Assembly: GCF_022201045.2 (NCBI RefSeq)
Contig: NC_068560.1
Span: forward strand, 35,179,001-35,243,000
From: Citrus sinensis
Lineage: Eukaryota > Streptophyta > Magnoliopsida > Sapindales > Rutaceae
Length of the DNA: 64,000 bases
Direction of reading: 5' to 3'
Shown piece after piece: positions 13,398-25,110 of the stretch. The position numbers were made by a program, and so were the translations under genes. Below the pieces are notes generated by a model that was given only the letters and a program-made list of their open reading frames with translations, searched no databases and was not told where the DNA came from. Every line of letters starts with the position of its first letter. Within the stretch, counting starts at the first letter, position 1.

Positions 13398-14116
13398 GGC
13401 CGATTTCCGGCGACACCGAGGGCGCTTTGAAATGAGATTTCCCAGCCTCCTCGTGTTTCTGCCTCTTGTGGGCTGGCTGCAGATTTTTGCGGGATGATTG
13501 CGTTGTGTTTGCCTTCTTTTAACTCAACGAGTTGGCAGAGAATTGGATTGGATGCTTTCTCGCCTTTTGTTTTCTTTTGTCCTTTTTTTTTTAATATTTT
13601 TTTTTCTTCTTCTATTAATTAGTGGTTTTATGATTAGCTTCGCTGTCATTTTAGGATTGTTAAAGGGCAAAGAGATCAAGCGAAAACGAAAAGTGTTGCC
13701 TAATTTATAAATGATTGGGTAATTAGTTATAATTTTCTGTCCTTCTAATTTGATCATAATTGGGGGTGCTTTTGTTTGGGGTTAGATTATTTATATACGT
13801 TTCAATCTAATCTTAGTTATGCCAACCAAACGAAATTAAAATTAAAATTTGTATTATTTTACTGCCTAATTATCAATTTCATTAAATATATGGATATAAT
13901 TAGGTGCCATTTGTTTTGAAGTTATAACTTATAAATATCATAGTTTATTTTTTAAAAAAAATTTATAACTTATAAATGATGATCATAAATAAAATATAAA
14001 TAAATAAAATAAATTTAAATATCTAATAATTAATAAATTAATATTAACATACAAGCAATTTTTCTTCTAAGCTAATAGCCTAATTCAATTACTTGAATAA
14101 TCCATAGTACAAGTAA
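13398..14116. other. Promoter/5'UTR of PTP1-like gene and AT-rich spacer
   Basis: The first bases upstream of 13397 should hold the PTP1-like 5'UTR and promoter. Beyond them the DNA is AT-rich, with a T/C-rich stretch near 13575-13620 and repeated TTATAACTTATAAAT words near 13920-13975. I see no gene. Confidence 0.5.
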
Positions 14117-14125
14117 TTTTTCTTC

Positions 14126-15090
14126 GGGTTATTTATCGTCAGCCCCCACATGTTTCGACAATTAGTGCCGCGCACCCACATATTTCGATCATGTGCACTG
14201 CGCTCCCATTTTCATCAAAAAATCTGTTAATTCCAACTGTTTATGCTGTTATTAACCTAAAAGACCATACTACCCCTAAGCTGAATTGCATTGCATCAAA
14301 AGTACAAAAATACCACTTACAACTTATAAAATTTACATTGAGAAATAAAAATTAATTATAATAATATAAGTTTTTACATTTTTCAATATTATATTGAAAC
14401 AATTTTTTCTTATTTCATTATCATAATGAAATTGTAAAACCAGTAAACTTCAAGATGAGAGACAAAGCATGATTCCAAAGGGAAAGACAAAAATCAAACA
14501 CAAAATCATCAGTAGATTACAAAATAATTCTAATAATCCCACCAAAACAAACAAAACCCAATAATAAAGAAACCTAAGATAATTATACCAAAATTTCACT
14601 GTAAAATTCTATTACAAAAGAGACCCAAACCAAGAAAAAATTAACAAAAATGAACTAAAAATAAAAAACCCTACATTAAATTATAGAGGTGGCGAGAACG
14701 GCAGCTGCTTTAGGCGGTGGCGTTGGCGGTTTCGAGCGATGACAGATCACGTAGCGTGCGCCATTTTTGTTGTTGTTGATTCAAGACAACGGCAGATCAC
14801 GTCGGTAGGTAGCAGTAGTGAAAGTCAAGAAGAAGAAGAAGAAAAAAGAAAGAGGAAGAAGAAGAGAAGAAAAAAATAAAATAGAGAGAGAGAAAAAAAG
14901 AATGAAGGATAAAAGTGTTTTTTTTAGTTTTTATTTATTATTTAATCTTATATGAAATTATCATTTTATCCTTTTTTCGAGTTAAGTTAACAGTAGTTTG
15001 ACGGAAATGGGGGCGCGATGCACATGGTCAAAACTTGTGAGTGCGCTGCACTAATTATCGAAACATATGGAGGCTGACAATAAATAACCC
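14126..15090. mobile_element. Non-autonomous Mutator-like element, 965 bp, ~105-bp TIRs, 9-bp TSD
   Basis: The element starts GGGTTATTTATCGTCAGCCC at 14126. Its reverse-complement partner ends at 15090 (GGGTTATTTATTGTCAGCCT when read inward). The arms can be matched for about 105 bases, including GTGC-GCGCAC words. It is flanked by TTTTTCTTC (14117-14125) and TTTTTCTCC (15091-15099), an 8/9 match expected of a slightly decayed 9-bp target duplication. TIRs of about 100 bp plus a 9-bp duplication fit the Mutator superfamily. The interior has a purine-rich GAA/AGA stretch (about 14822-14895) and no transposase. It lies within 270 bases of the PORR gene start. Confidence 0.85.
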
Positions 15091-15355
15091 TTTTTCTCCT
15101 ATAACATTAATTAATATTAATAATATGCTTAATTTTTGCTCTAACTTTTTATAACAGTTTACCGTCGTGTGAAACCTTTTATACAGCGGACTTATTATTT
15201 TAGTTGGGGGGAGAAAAGAGTGGGGGGTGGGGGGCAAAGAAAGGGGGGATCCCTCAGCCCAGCTGAGCTTAGTTCTGTTCAGTTTCAGGAGTGTGAACCG
15301 ACAATTGAATCCATAAAACCCTTGCAAAACCCTCAACTCAACATACTCATTTTCA

Positions 15356-17308
15356 ATGAATAAACTCCTTAAACGGCCAGCTGAGATCCTCCGCTGCACC
15401 GTCACCGAGCCCGCCGTCAAACTAAGCGACGTCAAATGGATACGAGACCGTGGCCTCGACCACGCAGTGGCGAGAGAAAAGAACCTCAAACCATTACTCA
15501 ACATCAAAAACCTAATCAAATCAGAGCCGTCCAAATCCCTGCCAATCACAATCATCACCCAACAAAAAGATTCCCTCCAAATCCCCATTCGCCCCATGGA
15601 ATTCATCCGAAGATACCCTTCAGTCTTCCAAGAGTTTCTCCCCGGCAATGTCGGAGTCCAACCTCACATCAAGCTCACACCCGATGTTCTTGACATTGAT
15701 GCGGATGAGCAATTGGTTTACCAAAGCCAAAGTTATAGGCAAGTTGTTGCTGGTAGGCTTTTGAAATTGTTGATGATTTCTCAAATGAATAAGATCCCGC
15801 TCACTATGATTGATCTCTTGAAATGGGACCTCGGCCTTCCTGATGATTTTTTAACAAGTCTTGTTCCTGACTTTCCTGATTATTTTCGAGCTGTTGGTTA
15901 CCAAAATAAACACGAACGTTGTTCTGGGTTTGATTTATTTGGTGAATTGGAGTTGGTTTGTTGGAGCAATGATTTTGCTGTTTCTGTTGTTGAAAAGAAG
16001 GCGAAAGCAAAGGGAATTGATGGGGAAAATATCATGTTTTCCATGAATTTTTCTAGTGGTTTTGAGATTGATAAGAAAATGAAGAAGTGGATGGATAATT
16101 GGCAGAAGTTGCCTTATATTTCTCCTTATGAGAATGCAACTCATCTTTTGCCTAAGTCTGATGAATCGGATAAGTGGGCGGTGGCGATTATGCATGAGGT
16201 TATTAGTCTTTTTGGTGCGCAGAAGGTGGAAAGGGAGAAATTGTTGTGTTTTGGAAATTATCTGGGTATAAGGTCGTGGTTTAAGAGGGCTTTGCTTAAT
16301 CACCCAGGTATCTTTTATGTGTCGAATAAGAGTGGGATGTATACTGTGGTTTTAAAGGAGGCTTATAAGAGGGGATCGTTGATTGAGAGTGATCCATTAA
16401 TGAATGTTAGGAGTCATTATATTCACCTTATGAATATGGTGAAAGAAGAGAAAAAAGTTATTGCTATGCCTGGTGAAAGCAAGGGGCCACAACAGAGAAT
16501 GCCACTTGAAGAAGAAAAAGAAGAAAAACAAACAGAGGATGCTGCTGATGATGATAGTGAAGGAGAGAATGATGTTGCGTCATATGATGATGATGATTCT
16601 GAAGATTATGAAGAAGAAGAGGAAGAACGTAGGCATAGAAAAGGTCTTAGCAGAAGTTATGGAACTAGGAGAGGAAGAACAACCCAGAAGATGAATTTTG
16701 ATGATGATTCTGAAGATTATGATGGTGAAGAGGAAGAAAGTAAGCACAACAGAGTTGCTAGTAGAATTATTGGAACTAGGGGAGGAAGAACAACCAGGAA
16801 GATGAATTGGGATGTGGAAGAGGATTCAGGAAATTTTGGAAGGGGAAATTCAATAAGGAATCTCCAGGGTGAAACGAGGGGAAAACTGCCATCCAGATAT
16901 ACTGGGAGGAGGGAAATGCAGGGTGAGAACAATGGCCGATGGAATTCAGGCGAGTGGAAATATTATGGGAGGAGAGAAATGCAGGGTAAGAATAATGGCC
17001 GCTGGAATTCAGGAGAGGGGAATAATTCTCGGCGGAGGGACATGCCAGGTAAGAATAGTGGCTGTAGGAATTCAGGAGAGCAGAAATATACCGGAAGGAG
17101 GGAAGTGCAGGGTGAGAATAATGGCCGCAGGAATTCAGGAGAGAGGAAATATACCCGTAGGAGGGAAATGCAGGGTGAGAATAATGGCCGCAGGAATTCA
17201 GGAGAGAGAAAATATACTGGCAGGAGGGAAATGCAGGGTGAGAATAGTCGCCACTGGAATTCAGGAGAGAGGGTGAAGTACAAAACACAGAGGAGCTTGT
17301 CGACGTAG
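15356..17308 (+). CDS. PORR-domain organellar RNA-binding protein with acidic and 21-aa-repeat tail, 650 aa
   Basis: A single exon. Residues ~20-360 form a plant organelle RNA recognition (PORR, formerly DUF860) domain: VKWIRDRGLDHAVAREKN, the block around MEFIRRYPSVFQEF, then GRLLKLLMISQMNKIPL, LGLPDDF, and late in the domain GIRSWFKRALLNHPGIFYVS. PORR proteins such as WTF1, WTF9 and RPD1 act in group II intron splicing in chloroplasts or mitochondria. The N-terminus MNKLLKRPAEILRC is short, basic and consistent with organelle targeting. Residues ~380-485 are acidic, with two ~38-residue repeats (DSEDY then RGRTT-KMN). Residues 515-641 are six tandem 21-residue repeats rich in Arg, Gly and Asn. 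From memory the nearest Arabidopsis gene is At1g71850, once mislabelled a ubiquitin hydrolase. Without RNA data the exact intron target is unknown. Confidence 0.88.
   Translation: MNKLLKRPAEILRCTVTEPAVKLSDVKWIRDRGLDHAVAREKNLKPLLNIKNLIKSEPSKSLPITIITQQKDSLQIPIRPMEFIRRYPSVFQEFLPGNVGVQPHIKLTPDVLDIDADEQLVYQSQSYRQVVAGRLLKLLMISQMNKIPLTMIDLLKWDLGLPDDFLTSLVPDFPDYFRAVGYQNKHERCSGFDLFGELELVCWSNDFAVSVVEKKAKAKGIDGENIMFSMNFSSGFEIDKKMKKWMDNWQKLPYISPYENATHLLPKSDESDKWAVAIMHEVISLFGAQKVEREKLLCFGNYLGIRSWFKRALLNHPGIFYVSNKSGMYTVVLKEAYKRGSLIESDPLMNVRSHYIHLMNMVKEEKKVIAMPGESKGPQQRMPLEEEKEEKQTEDAADDDSEGENDVASYDDDDSEDYEEEEEERRHRKGLSRSYGTRRGRTTQKMNFDDDSEDYDGEEEESKHNRVASRIIGTRGGRTTRKMNWDVEEDSGNFGRGNSIRNLQGETRGKLPSRYTGRREMQGENNGRWNSGEWKYYGRREMQGKNNGRWNSGEGNNSRRRDMPGKNSGCRNSGEQKYTGRREVQGENNGRRNSGERKYTRRREMQGENNGRRNSGERKYTGRREMQGENSRHWNSGERVKYKTQRSLST
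16586..16811 (+). repeat. Two in-frame ~113-bp repeats in the acidic region of the PORR gene
   Basis: Residues 411-448 and 449-485 of the PORR protein align: an acidic DDDSEDY start, a Glu run, then a basic GTR-GRTT-KMN end. The duplication is in frame and looks like internal expansion of a coding segment. Confidence 0.8.
16898..17278 (+). repeat. Six in-frame 63-bp tandem repeats at the end of the PORR gene
   Basis: Six copies of a 63-bp unit encode the pattern YTGRREMQGENNGRWNSGE followed by two variable residues. Unit starts are at residues 515, 536, 557, 578, 599 and 620. Substitutions between copies are mostly conservative and the period never slips, so the repeat is kept as protein. 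Confidence 0.92.
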
Positions 17309-20300
17309 AAGAGGGCTTCTGTTTAGAGATGATTTTATGCATCTGCTGACAAGGTTGGTTTCTGGACCAAGGTTTCCCCTTTGTTATGACTTTGTGTGTG
17401 CTCGATTATTTGAACTTTTAATTGTTCAAAATGGTATATAGTCCAATAATTGAATTGATTGATTATTATTTATTTCCATGTAATATTTTATAGCATGCAT
17501 ATGTACTTATTGGAAACAATATATCATATGAGGTTAAGGAGTCTTTAAGAAAGGTGAGAATTTCTTCAGAGACAATAAGAAAGTGCCCAGAAAGCAGCCA
17601 GCAGAAAAATGTTATAAATCTCAGAAAAAGGAAGGATGCATAGAAGGAGGGAGTGGATATTATACAATTAATTGACTAGCACTCATTAAGAACAAAGATC
17701 ACATGCATCTTTTGAATATTTATTGTAAACAGTTGTTTGATTGTTTTGAAATCGTGCCCATTTGCTTGATGATGTCGTATAAAAAGTTCTTTGAAATTGT
17801 TTTGGACTTTGAGCTAAAAGGAAGTATTAATGTTATTTTGTTGAAAATCACTTCGGAGTTGGCAAACACATCCCAGAAAAAGACTTGGAAGTTCCTAGTA
17901 ATCCAGTATTGGGCATCAAATCATCATAGCTATATAAGAGGAAGGCGGAGTCTAGTGAAAAAGCTGGATACTCTTCTGGGAATAAACAAGGTGTTAATAT
18001 TGTGGAATCAAGTACGCATGTGGAAAGATGCCTGCTGTTTCCAATTGCTGGTTGTATGTTAATTAAACATTTCAGGTTACTATGCTCTGTTTTTTAATCT
18101 TTTCATTCTTTAGTTAGTTAATAATGTAGCATTGTGTTGGCAGAGGAAGCTTCTGCTAGTAGTGTTACATCTGCAGTATATTGCATACAGCTGTACAAAG
18201 TTTTGGAAGCATTAGGATTAGTTGAAGAATATCACAGACCATGGTACAGAATGTTTAGTCTCCTTACCTGGAATTGGATGTCGTTTAAAGAATTTCCTTG
18301 TATTAGATCCTTGCTTTTGGCTTAGGAGTTGCATTGCAAAATGGGGAAGTGCTTTATTTTAGTTCATATTCTGATTAGAGAGATGTTTCTTGGGCAAGGA
18401 AATTTGCACCTTGAAAGAGAATATGCCTCTTAGCCAAATCTTAAGTTGTCCCTACTTATTTTAAGTTGCATCTCAAGATGAGTTAGGATATCACATTGGC
18501 ACTCTACAGCACTCAAACTTCCTATGAGAAAGACTATCAAGTAGGAAAGAAAATCAACATCATGAAAGGGAAGCCGGCTCTACATAGATAATTCTGCAAT
18601 CCCAATTTGATTAAAGGGAATAGAATGTTATTACTCTTTTTAGGCTTTTAATTGTTCCTATTTAAGGATGCAACAGTGTCTGCCGTTGGGTTGGCTTCTT
18701 GAAACCAGATATGGATATATTTGCAGAGTTCAACTCTCAGTGTTGATACTGACTAATGGCAGGTTAGAAAACTTTTAAAGCTGAATCTTTGTTAGTTCAC
18801 TGTAAATCATCTGTCCTTATTTCCCAGTAATTCTTTTCTGCTAGTCAGAAACTAAAACAATTACGTGATATTGCTATTATCTAACAGAATAAACTTTCCA
18901 AGGCAATGGCCTTACAGCAAGTTAGATAAGTAATCCTTGCAAAAGAAAAAGGAACTGACTAAATTCCTTGGTTCTATTTCGGCTTATCGATCTAAAATGT
19001 GAAGCTGAGCTGCTTCTTCTAATTATGGATTATCTATTAGTTCTGCAGGTTGTTGCTGAGATGTTATTATGGGAAACTCGATGGTATTGGTGATGCTACT
19101 AAGGTCCATTACTAATTCATTATTACTTTTCATGTTCTTTTAGGTATTGAGTTGCTGTGCAGCTGCATTGCCAAGAATTAATAGACGCTTGTCTTTGAAG
19201 AACCAGCCAGATATGACCCACAATTGGAAGCAGATATTTGGCTACTTGTCTTTTCTGTACCAGGAGAAGAAATTTGCATTTTCAGGAGAAAATGTTTGGA
19301 GTTCTGGATTCTTTTTGAGCTGAGCTTGAAATTCAACACTCACAATTTTGACCTTCAAGTCCCATTCCACATCTGGGTTTGTGGGAGATGTGGTTTCAGC
19401 GGATGTGTGCCCTCTTGAACAACAAAGCTTTTTTGATTACTAATATTATAGATCAATGAGGTACTAGGAGAAATCGATAAACCTTATTATTCTTGTGGGG
19501 GTCTTTGAAGGCCTCAATGTATATGGGATTTCCACCAAGTTGGGCTATTTACACGTGTGAATATGCAGTTGTTATTATGGGTTCATGTAAGAGTAGTCGC
19601 TGCATTTTGCGTATTTGTGGGACTTGTTTAATACCACATTTGGTATCCGAAATTTTACGTGCTTATGTGGGTCGACATGTTAAATAAAGAAAATATTCTC
19701 GGACAATTTTATAGACAACAATCAGGTAACAAAAGAAAGAAAATTAATCTTCTCTGCTTGTACACACAAATCTTGCCAAAAACAAAAATTGATCAGTGAA
19801 AATAAAACAGGGAATATTCTTTTTTTCTTGCTTAAAATTAGAAAAATTTCTTCATTGCATCATCCAAAAGAATCATCAAATCGAAAAAGATCGAGAAAAA
19901 GTTGATTTTAATTAAATATATCCAATCTTAACCACTCATTTCACCGTCAAGATTTGTTCTTCAATGAAACAAAAAATCAGACAAAAATATTGTAATTGAC
20001 TTTATCTACTTGTCTTCATATTAAAAAAAAAAAAAAGATTTAGTAAGTTACATTTCAATACCCACAAAACATGCAAAAATGAGTAATATTTAAATAGAAT
20101 CCACTTAAATTTTGCGGAGGCTCAAAATAAAAAAAAAAAATCCCAAACGCTCGTACATGTAAATGATTCGTACGTATTGCATTTTCCCTGTTCTCTCTCT
20201 CACTCTTTTCATAATTGATAATCCATTATTCCATTTTATAGTTTTCATATATCTTAAAGATTTGAAATAAGTGCAGCGTACTTGGATTAGTCTGTAGCAT

Positions 20301-21582
20301 GGCTATAAAGAAAGTAAGAATTATTGAAAAAGACAGCCAGTTCACAGAATCCACTTTTTTTAACCCCCCACTGAAAAACGTGCCAACAGCAGAGAGGCAA
20401 AGTGATTTGAGTTGAGCAAGCAAACAGGCCAAGCCCCAAACTGAGACGTCACATTCCAGGTTCTGCAAAAAGCAACACTCCACCCACCCATTTGATCATT
20501 CATCCCCATCCACTGCTTTTAAAAATTTTTCATTTTGATCAGACCCCACTTTCTTCTTTTCCACGATTGGCTCCAACATCAAGCCGTGATTCATTTCTTT
20601 TGTGTTTGCAGCACTTGTCCGCTTTGTTTCTTTTTCCGCCTTTTGTTACATGGACATCGCACAAGTGCGCGTCATCAAATTGAGAAATTCTATTTTTGAA
20701 ATGTGTTGATCTTTGTAGGGTTCAATTATTAGTTACCAAAAAAGAAAAAAAGAAAAAGAAAAGCACAACCATCTAAATGTCACACAAATTGTGGGATAGA
20801 AATCAGAAACGGCATTTGTATCATCTCTCCTTACAACATACATAATTTTTTATTTGGTTATCAAATTGCTGTAGCTTCCTGAAGACAAGCTTTTACTTCT
20901 CCTTTTTTTCAGTTGCTTGAACTGGGGCAGGTATCCTTTTTACAAAAGCTATCAAATAAGTTGTCAACATGTAGGCCATTCGGTGAGATTGTGCTGGGCC
21001 AAGAACCAACTTTTGCTGCCCCTAATGATTTGTAGTTTTTGGCTACTTATGAACCGGCGTCAATTGCCGCATTTATTTCTTTTATATGTTTTTTCCGGTG
21101 TGCTTCCGTCGGCCTACCTTCATCAAATCTCAAAATTGGCAAACGGGAAAAATAACTTTTTTTTTTCTTTTTTTATCATAGAAAAAGAATTATCACCACT
21201 AATACTATTCAGTTGTTTGCTTTAGGGGCTTTACTCACTTGCCCGTCGCTGTAGTTTAGAAAAACGAGACCACCGAAGACCGGTGAAACCAATGAAGCAG
21301 CAAAATATAGGGAATCCTTTTGTTAAAATATTTCGCATCTTGTATTGGGGGGAGTAAGGAGTTAAGTAACTTTTCTAAGGCAACAATAGAAGCAGCATAT
21401 GCCGACTCTAACCCCTTTGTCAAACAAAACGAAAGTTCAACACATGTATTTACTTAGATTCCCCACCCCGAGAAAAAGGCATCTAAAAGCCGAAAGCAAA
21501 TCCCATAAAGCTAAAAACAACCATTCAACATATTCCACACAATCACTTTTGTACCGACAATTATCTTCACTTGAATATCATT
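17309..21582. other. Intergenic: possible long 3'UTR/non-coding transcript region, then spacer
   Basis: About 17309-19700 follows the PORR stop and is less AT-rich than typical spacer here. It has scattered splice-like motifs but no reading frame with family resemblance; the longest frames (for example 17703-18062 and 19224-19418) look accidental. It may be an extended 3'UTR with introns, a non-coding RNA or a decayed gene. About 19700-21580 is AT-rich spacer containing the region downstream of the MATE gene. I see no gene that I can support. Confidence 0.4.
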
Positions 21583-23953
21583 CTACGAACCATTATCCAG
21601 AATGCCATTTCCATTTACCAGCAAGCCTTTACTCTCTTCTTCTTCTTCTTCTTCATTTGTGTCTCCAGCTCCTGCATTAAATGTACTAATTTCCAAGCTT
21701 GTTAGCTTCATGGCCTTCATTGCCTCGGCTTCCCAATCTGTGCGGACCAACACGACATACAGAATGGATACGGCACAAGCCGCTTGGGCCGATAAGAGAC
21801 CGAACCAAAGCCCACTAAACCCGATTTTCTGCCCGAAAGCCAGGCCGACTGCCACCGGAGTTCCGACAAAGTAAAACGAACCCAAGTTGATTCTGGCTCC
21901 GATGACGGGCCTAGCGGTGCCACGTAATATGCCACATCCAGTTGTTTGAGGGCAGTTACCGAGCTCACAAAGTCCTATAATTGGCAAAACTGATTCAACC
22001 AAAGGTTTGACAAGATCATCATTTGTGAACAAACCAGCCCACCTATCTCTGAAGATCACGGTCCACGTCACATTGATGATTCCAATGAAGAACGCACAGC
22101 CTAATGCAACCATTGCTGCTAGCTTGGCTTTGTATGGCTTACCAGCTCCAAGTTCATTGCCTACCTGAGATTAGAAACATAGAGAACTAAAACTAAATCA
22201 ATTTGCTCATAATTAAGATATTTCACAGGTGTGATCACAAAAGGCTCCACTAATGCCATTTGTTTGGTATCCATATAAAATTTGACATCACGCACTCACA
22301 CACCAATTGCATTGGAACTTTTAAAGTGAAAGTAAACAAGTACTTATTTGTCTTGTGCTAATTTTGTCCGATCATATTACATGTGTGACCCTCAATGGGT
22401 CCCTACAAGTGAGGCAATCAAAATATCAAAATCACCTCTTTCCCTTGGCATTTTTCCTTTCTTTTTATTCCCCCTTTCTTTTAGCCTCTTTTTTTTTAAA
22501 AAAAAAAAATAAATAAAATTCTTTCTTTCTAATTGACACCAGATTCATTTTAAAAAAATAAATAAATTCAAGAACAACAAAATTGATATAAACCCCCCTT
22601 AATGAACCACCCACCCAGTGTGAAAGAGACGGCAAAAATCATGTAATCCAAAAATGCAAGACCAATTAATGCCTCTATATATATCATCAAGTCAACTCCC
22701 ATGCTCTAGACAATTCACTAGTTGTAAATCGAATTTAATAGCGATGAAAAGTGAGTTATTGTTATCAAAACAAACACTCAATAAGTATCATGCAAAAACA
22801 CAACGGCTCCAAACATACACTCTAAACCAAAATACGGGAGATGAAATGAAACGTACCCTGGCAGAGACGCAGCCAGCGAGGGCCATAGGGACAGTATACA
22901 TCATGCTAGTAGTCTGAATCATAATCCCAGTGGCGGCCACAGAGAGTGTGGGATTCTGCAAATACCCAGCCATGAGTGTCACAATCTCGTACCACCACCA
23001 CTCTAAACAAATTCCCAAGCAGCTGGGCACTGCCAACTTCATTAATGGCCCTATCCCACCACACACTCCTCCAAATCCAATCCCAGCCGTCGTCGTCCAT
23101 GTCCATCTCGTCATCTCCCACCGTCCATGTCCACGATCATGATCAGGATCACCTCCACTCACCCACCACACGTACCCCACCAAAAATACCAACATGTTTA
23201 AGTTGCACACCACTGACGCCATGGCGACCCCTGGCACCCCCAGCTTCAGTTTCATCACGAGACAATAATTCAATGGCACGTGGAACATCACAGCCACTAA
23301 TGTGCACCACATCATGGGCTTTGTCACCTTCTGTGACCTTAAAAACACCCTTAGAGGTTGCAACAAAGTGTTTGTTAATAGGTCCGGGAGCGCATATAAT
23401 GTGTAAGTCGCTGCCATTGCTGTGATGTCTTTGTCCTGGCCCATGAAGATCATGACGGTTTCGAGATTGAGCCACAGGAGGCTGATGGGTATGGTGGCGA
23501 AGAAGAGTATGAGGATCATGCGTTGGAGGGAGAGTGAGAGGAGGTCCCAGTTCTTGCTACCGTAGGCTTGGCTGCAGACAGGCTCGAGCCCAGAGGCAAG
23601 GCCAACGAGGACAGAGTAGCCTGTGATGTTTGTGAAGCCAATGGAAAGTGCTCCTCCTGCTAACTCCAAGCTTCCAAGTCTCCCCAAGAACAAAACTGAA
23701 ACAACTGCCCTTATAAACACCAGTATGTTCATTCCTGTCATTGGTAAAGCCATCCCCCATAGCTCTTTCAGCTCTTCAACAACCTGCTTAAATAATAAGA
23801 ATCCAATCCAAGTTGACAAATAATTTAAAAGAGGCAATAATAGAAAAAGGAAAAGAAAAAACAAAAAGAATAGTTTTTGTTAATATTAATTACCTGAGAA
23901 AAAGAGGGGAGCTTGTGAGAATAAAAATCAAAGTCTTCGATGCGATCAGGCAT
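21583..23953 (-). CDS. DTX54: MATE efflux transporter, DETOXIFICATION 54-like, 522 aa, three exons
   Basis: Exons on the minus strand are 23953-23894 (20 codons), 23783-22857 (309 codons) and 22164-21583 (193 codons plus stop), all phase 0. The product has the usual MATE layout of twelve predicted membrane helices. It starts after a short cytosolic tail ending SHKLPSFSQ, then [19 protein letters not shown]. It has the family signatures [15 protein letters not shown], the block [20 protein letters not shown], and across the second junction [15 protein letters not shown] proteins export organic cations, phenolics or hormones using proton or sodium gradients. The DTX50-54 clade sits in endomembranes or plasma membrane and affects organ initiation, senescence or ABA export. 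The C-terminal tail is acidic (EEEEEEE). The substrate cannot be read from sequence. The short first exon was chosen because its ATG precedes a conserved family N-terminus and splices in frame. Confidence 0.93.
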
Positions 23954-24699
23954 GAGGGAAGTCCAAGAAATGGTACTAGACAATAAGAAAAAATTACAGT
24001 CAAACAGTGATCAAAGTGAAAATATAATTTTTACATTACTTTATTTTATTTTTTCGGTGGTTGTGTTGGAGGAAATGAAAATGAGAAAGAAAATCAAGAA
24101 AATAGACAAAAATAAAAATTTTAAAAAAAAAATCCAACCTACCCCTTGAGGCGTTTGAATATTGATGCTCTTGTCTTGTAAGTAGTTGTAGTAGCACTTG
24201 ACTTGAAAGCTTAGCTAGTTATATGAGTATGAGGATAAGGTGACAGATGAAAAGGAGTTGATAAAAGTGGCGCCGTGCCAGGCGGCGAAGAGCAGAAAGA
24301 AAGAGGAAAAGGAAAGGTGGGAAAGGAAGGGATATTTGTGTGACTCTGGTATTGAAGGAAAGAAACAGCAAGGGGTTTTATTATTATTATTATTTCTATG
24401 CTCTCGTTATTATTAGTTTTAGAATTGTTGCAGAAAAACAAAGTGGTTTGGCCTTGCAAGAATCAGAGTACCGAGAGAAGCTAACAAACACAGAGTACGA
24501 GAGAGAGGGAAAACTTATAAAGTCGTTTTGCTTGCGAGAAGTGGACTCGTCACTTTCTTTTCTTTTCCTTTTTTTTTTTTTTAAATAATTTTTAAGTACT
24601 TTATTTGTTACATTTGTTTTTAGCTTTGCATTTTAAATTTAAATAAATGATAAACGAAAACTATTTCTGATGGAACGAGTGAAGCAAAAGCAAATGGAT

Positions 24700-25110
24700 A
24701 TGTTTTAGTATCGGACCAATTCAACGCGATTAAATTACACTATAATCGAAGCGTAATTAGATATTAGACGACTTAATAAGATTTTAATAATGTGTTAAGT
24801 GAGATTAGACGATGTTCTAATTCAAACGATTTTATAAGTGAGATTTTAATAGATATTTCTAAAAGAAAATTTTAATAGAGGGGTTTCTTATTTAAAAGAT
24901 TATGAAAATAATAATTGAACTAAACCCCCTAATTATAGTAGGGTAAACCTATTTTCTCAAGTTATATTAGAAGAGAAATTAAACTATAATTATACTGAAA
25001 ATAAAAAACTAAAACACATACTATAATTTACTTTAATTAAAATATAAAATATCAAAAGAGCTAAACTAACAAAATTCTTAAATTCTTAAATAACGTTCTA
25101 TATCAATTTC
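24700..25110 (-). repeat. LTR-like repeat, copy 1 (inverted relative to copy 2)
   Basis: This stretch matches the reverse complement of about 27255-27700. Diagnostic shared words include AACTAAAACACATACTATA, TTAATTAAAATA-AAA-TATC and GTGAGATTA-A-GATGTTC; both copies end at a GGACCAA or TTGGTCC motif. Read on the minus strand it begins TTGATATAGAACGTTATTTA and ends near TTGGTCCGATACT. Confidence 0.65.

Noticed and set aside
15055-15648. A 197-residue minus-strand frame overlapping the start of the PORR gene
   Set aside because: It is antisense to a well-supported PORR domain and crosses the end of a transposable element. Its composition is accidental and it has no family features.
16776-17342. 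Repetitive minus-strand frame with SLLNSCGHYSHPAFPS-type repeats
   Set aside because: It is the shadow of the 63-bp repeats of the PORR gene on the other strand; a repeat unit divisible by three keeps all frames open.
17703-18062. 119-residue plus-strand frame downstream of the PORR gene
   Set aside because: No recognisable domain, AT-rich codons and no homologue I can recall; treated as non-coding.
22976-23425. 149-residue plus-strand frame inside the MATE gene
   Set aside because: Antisense to conserved transporter helices; Ser/Pro-rich text with no domain.
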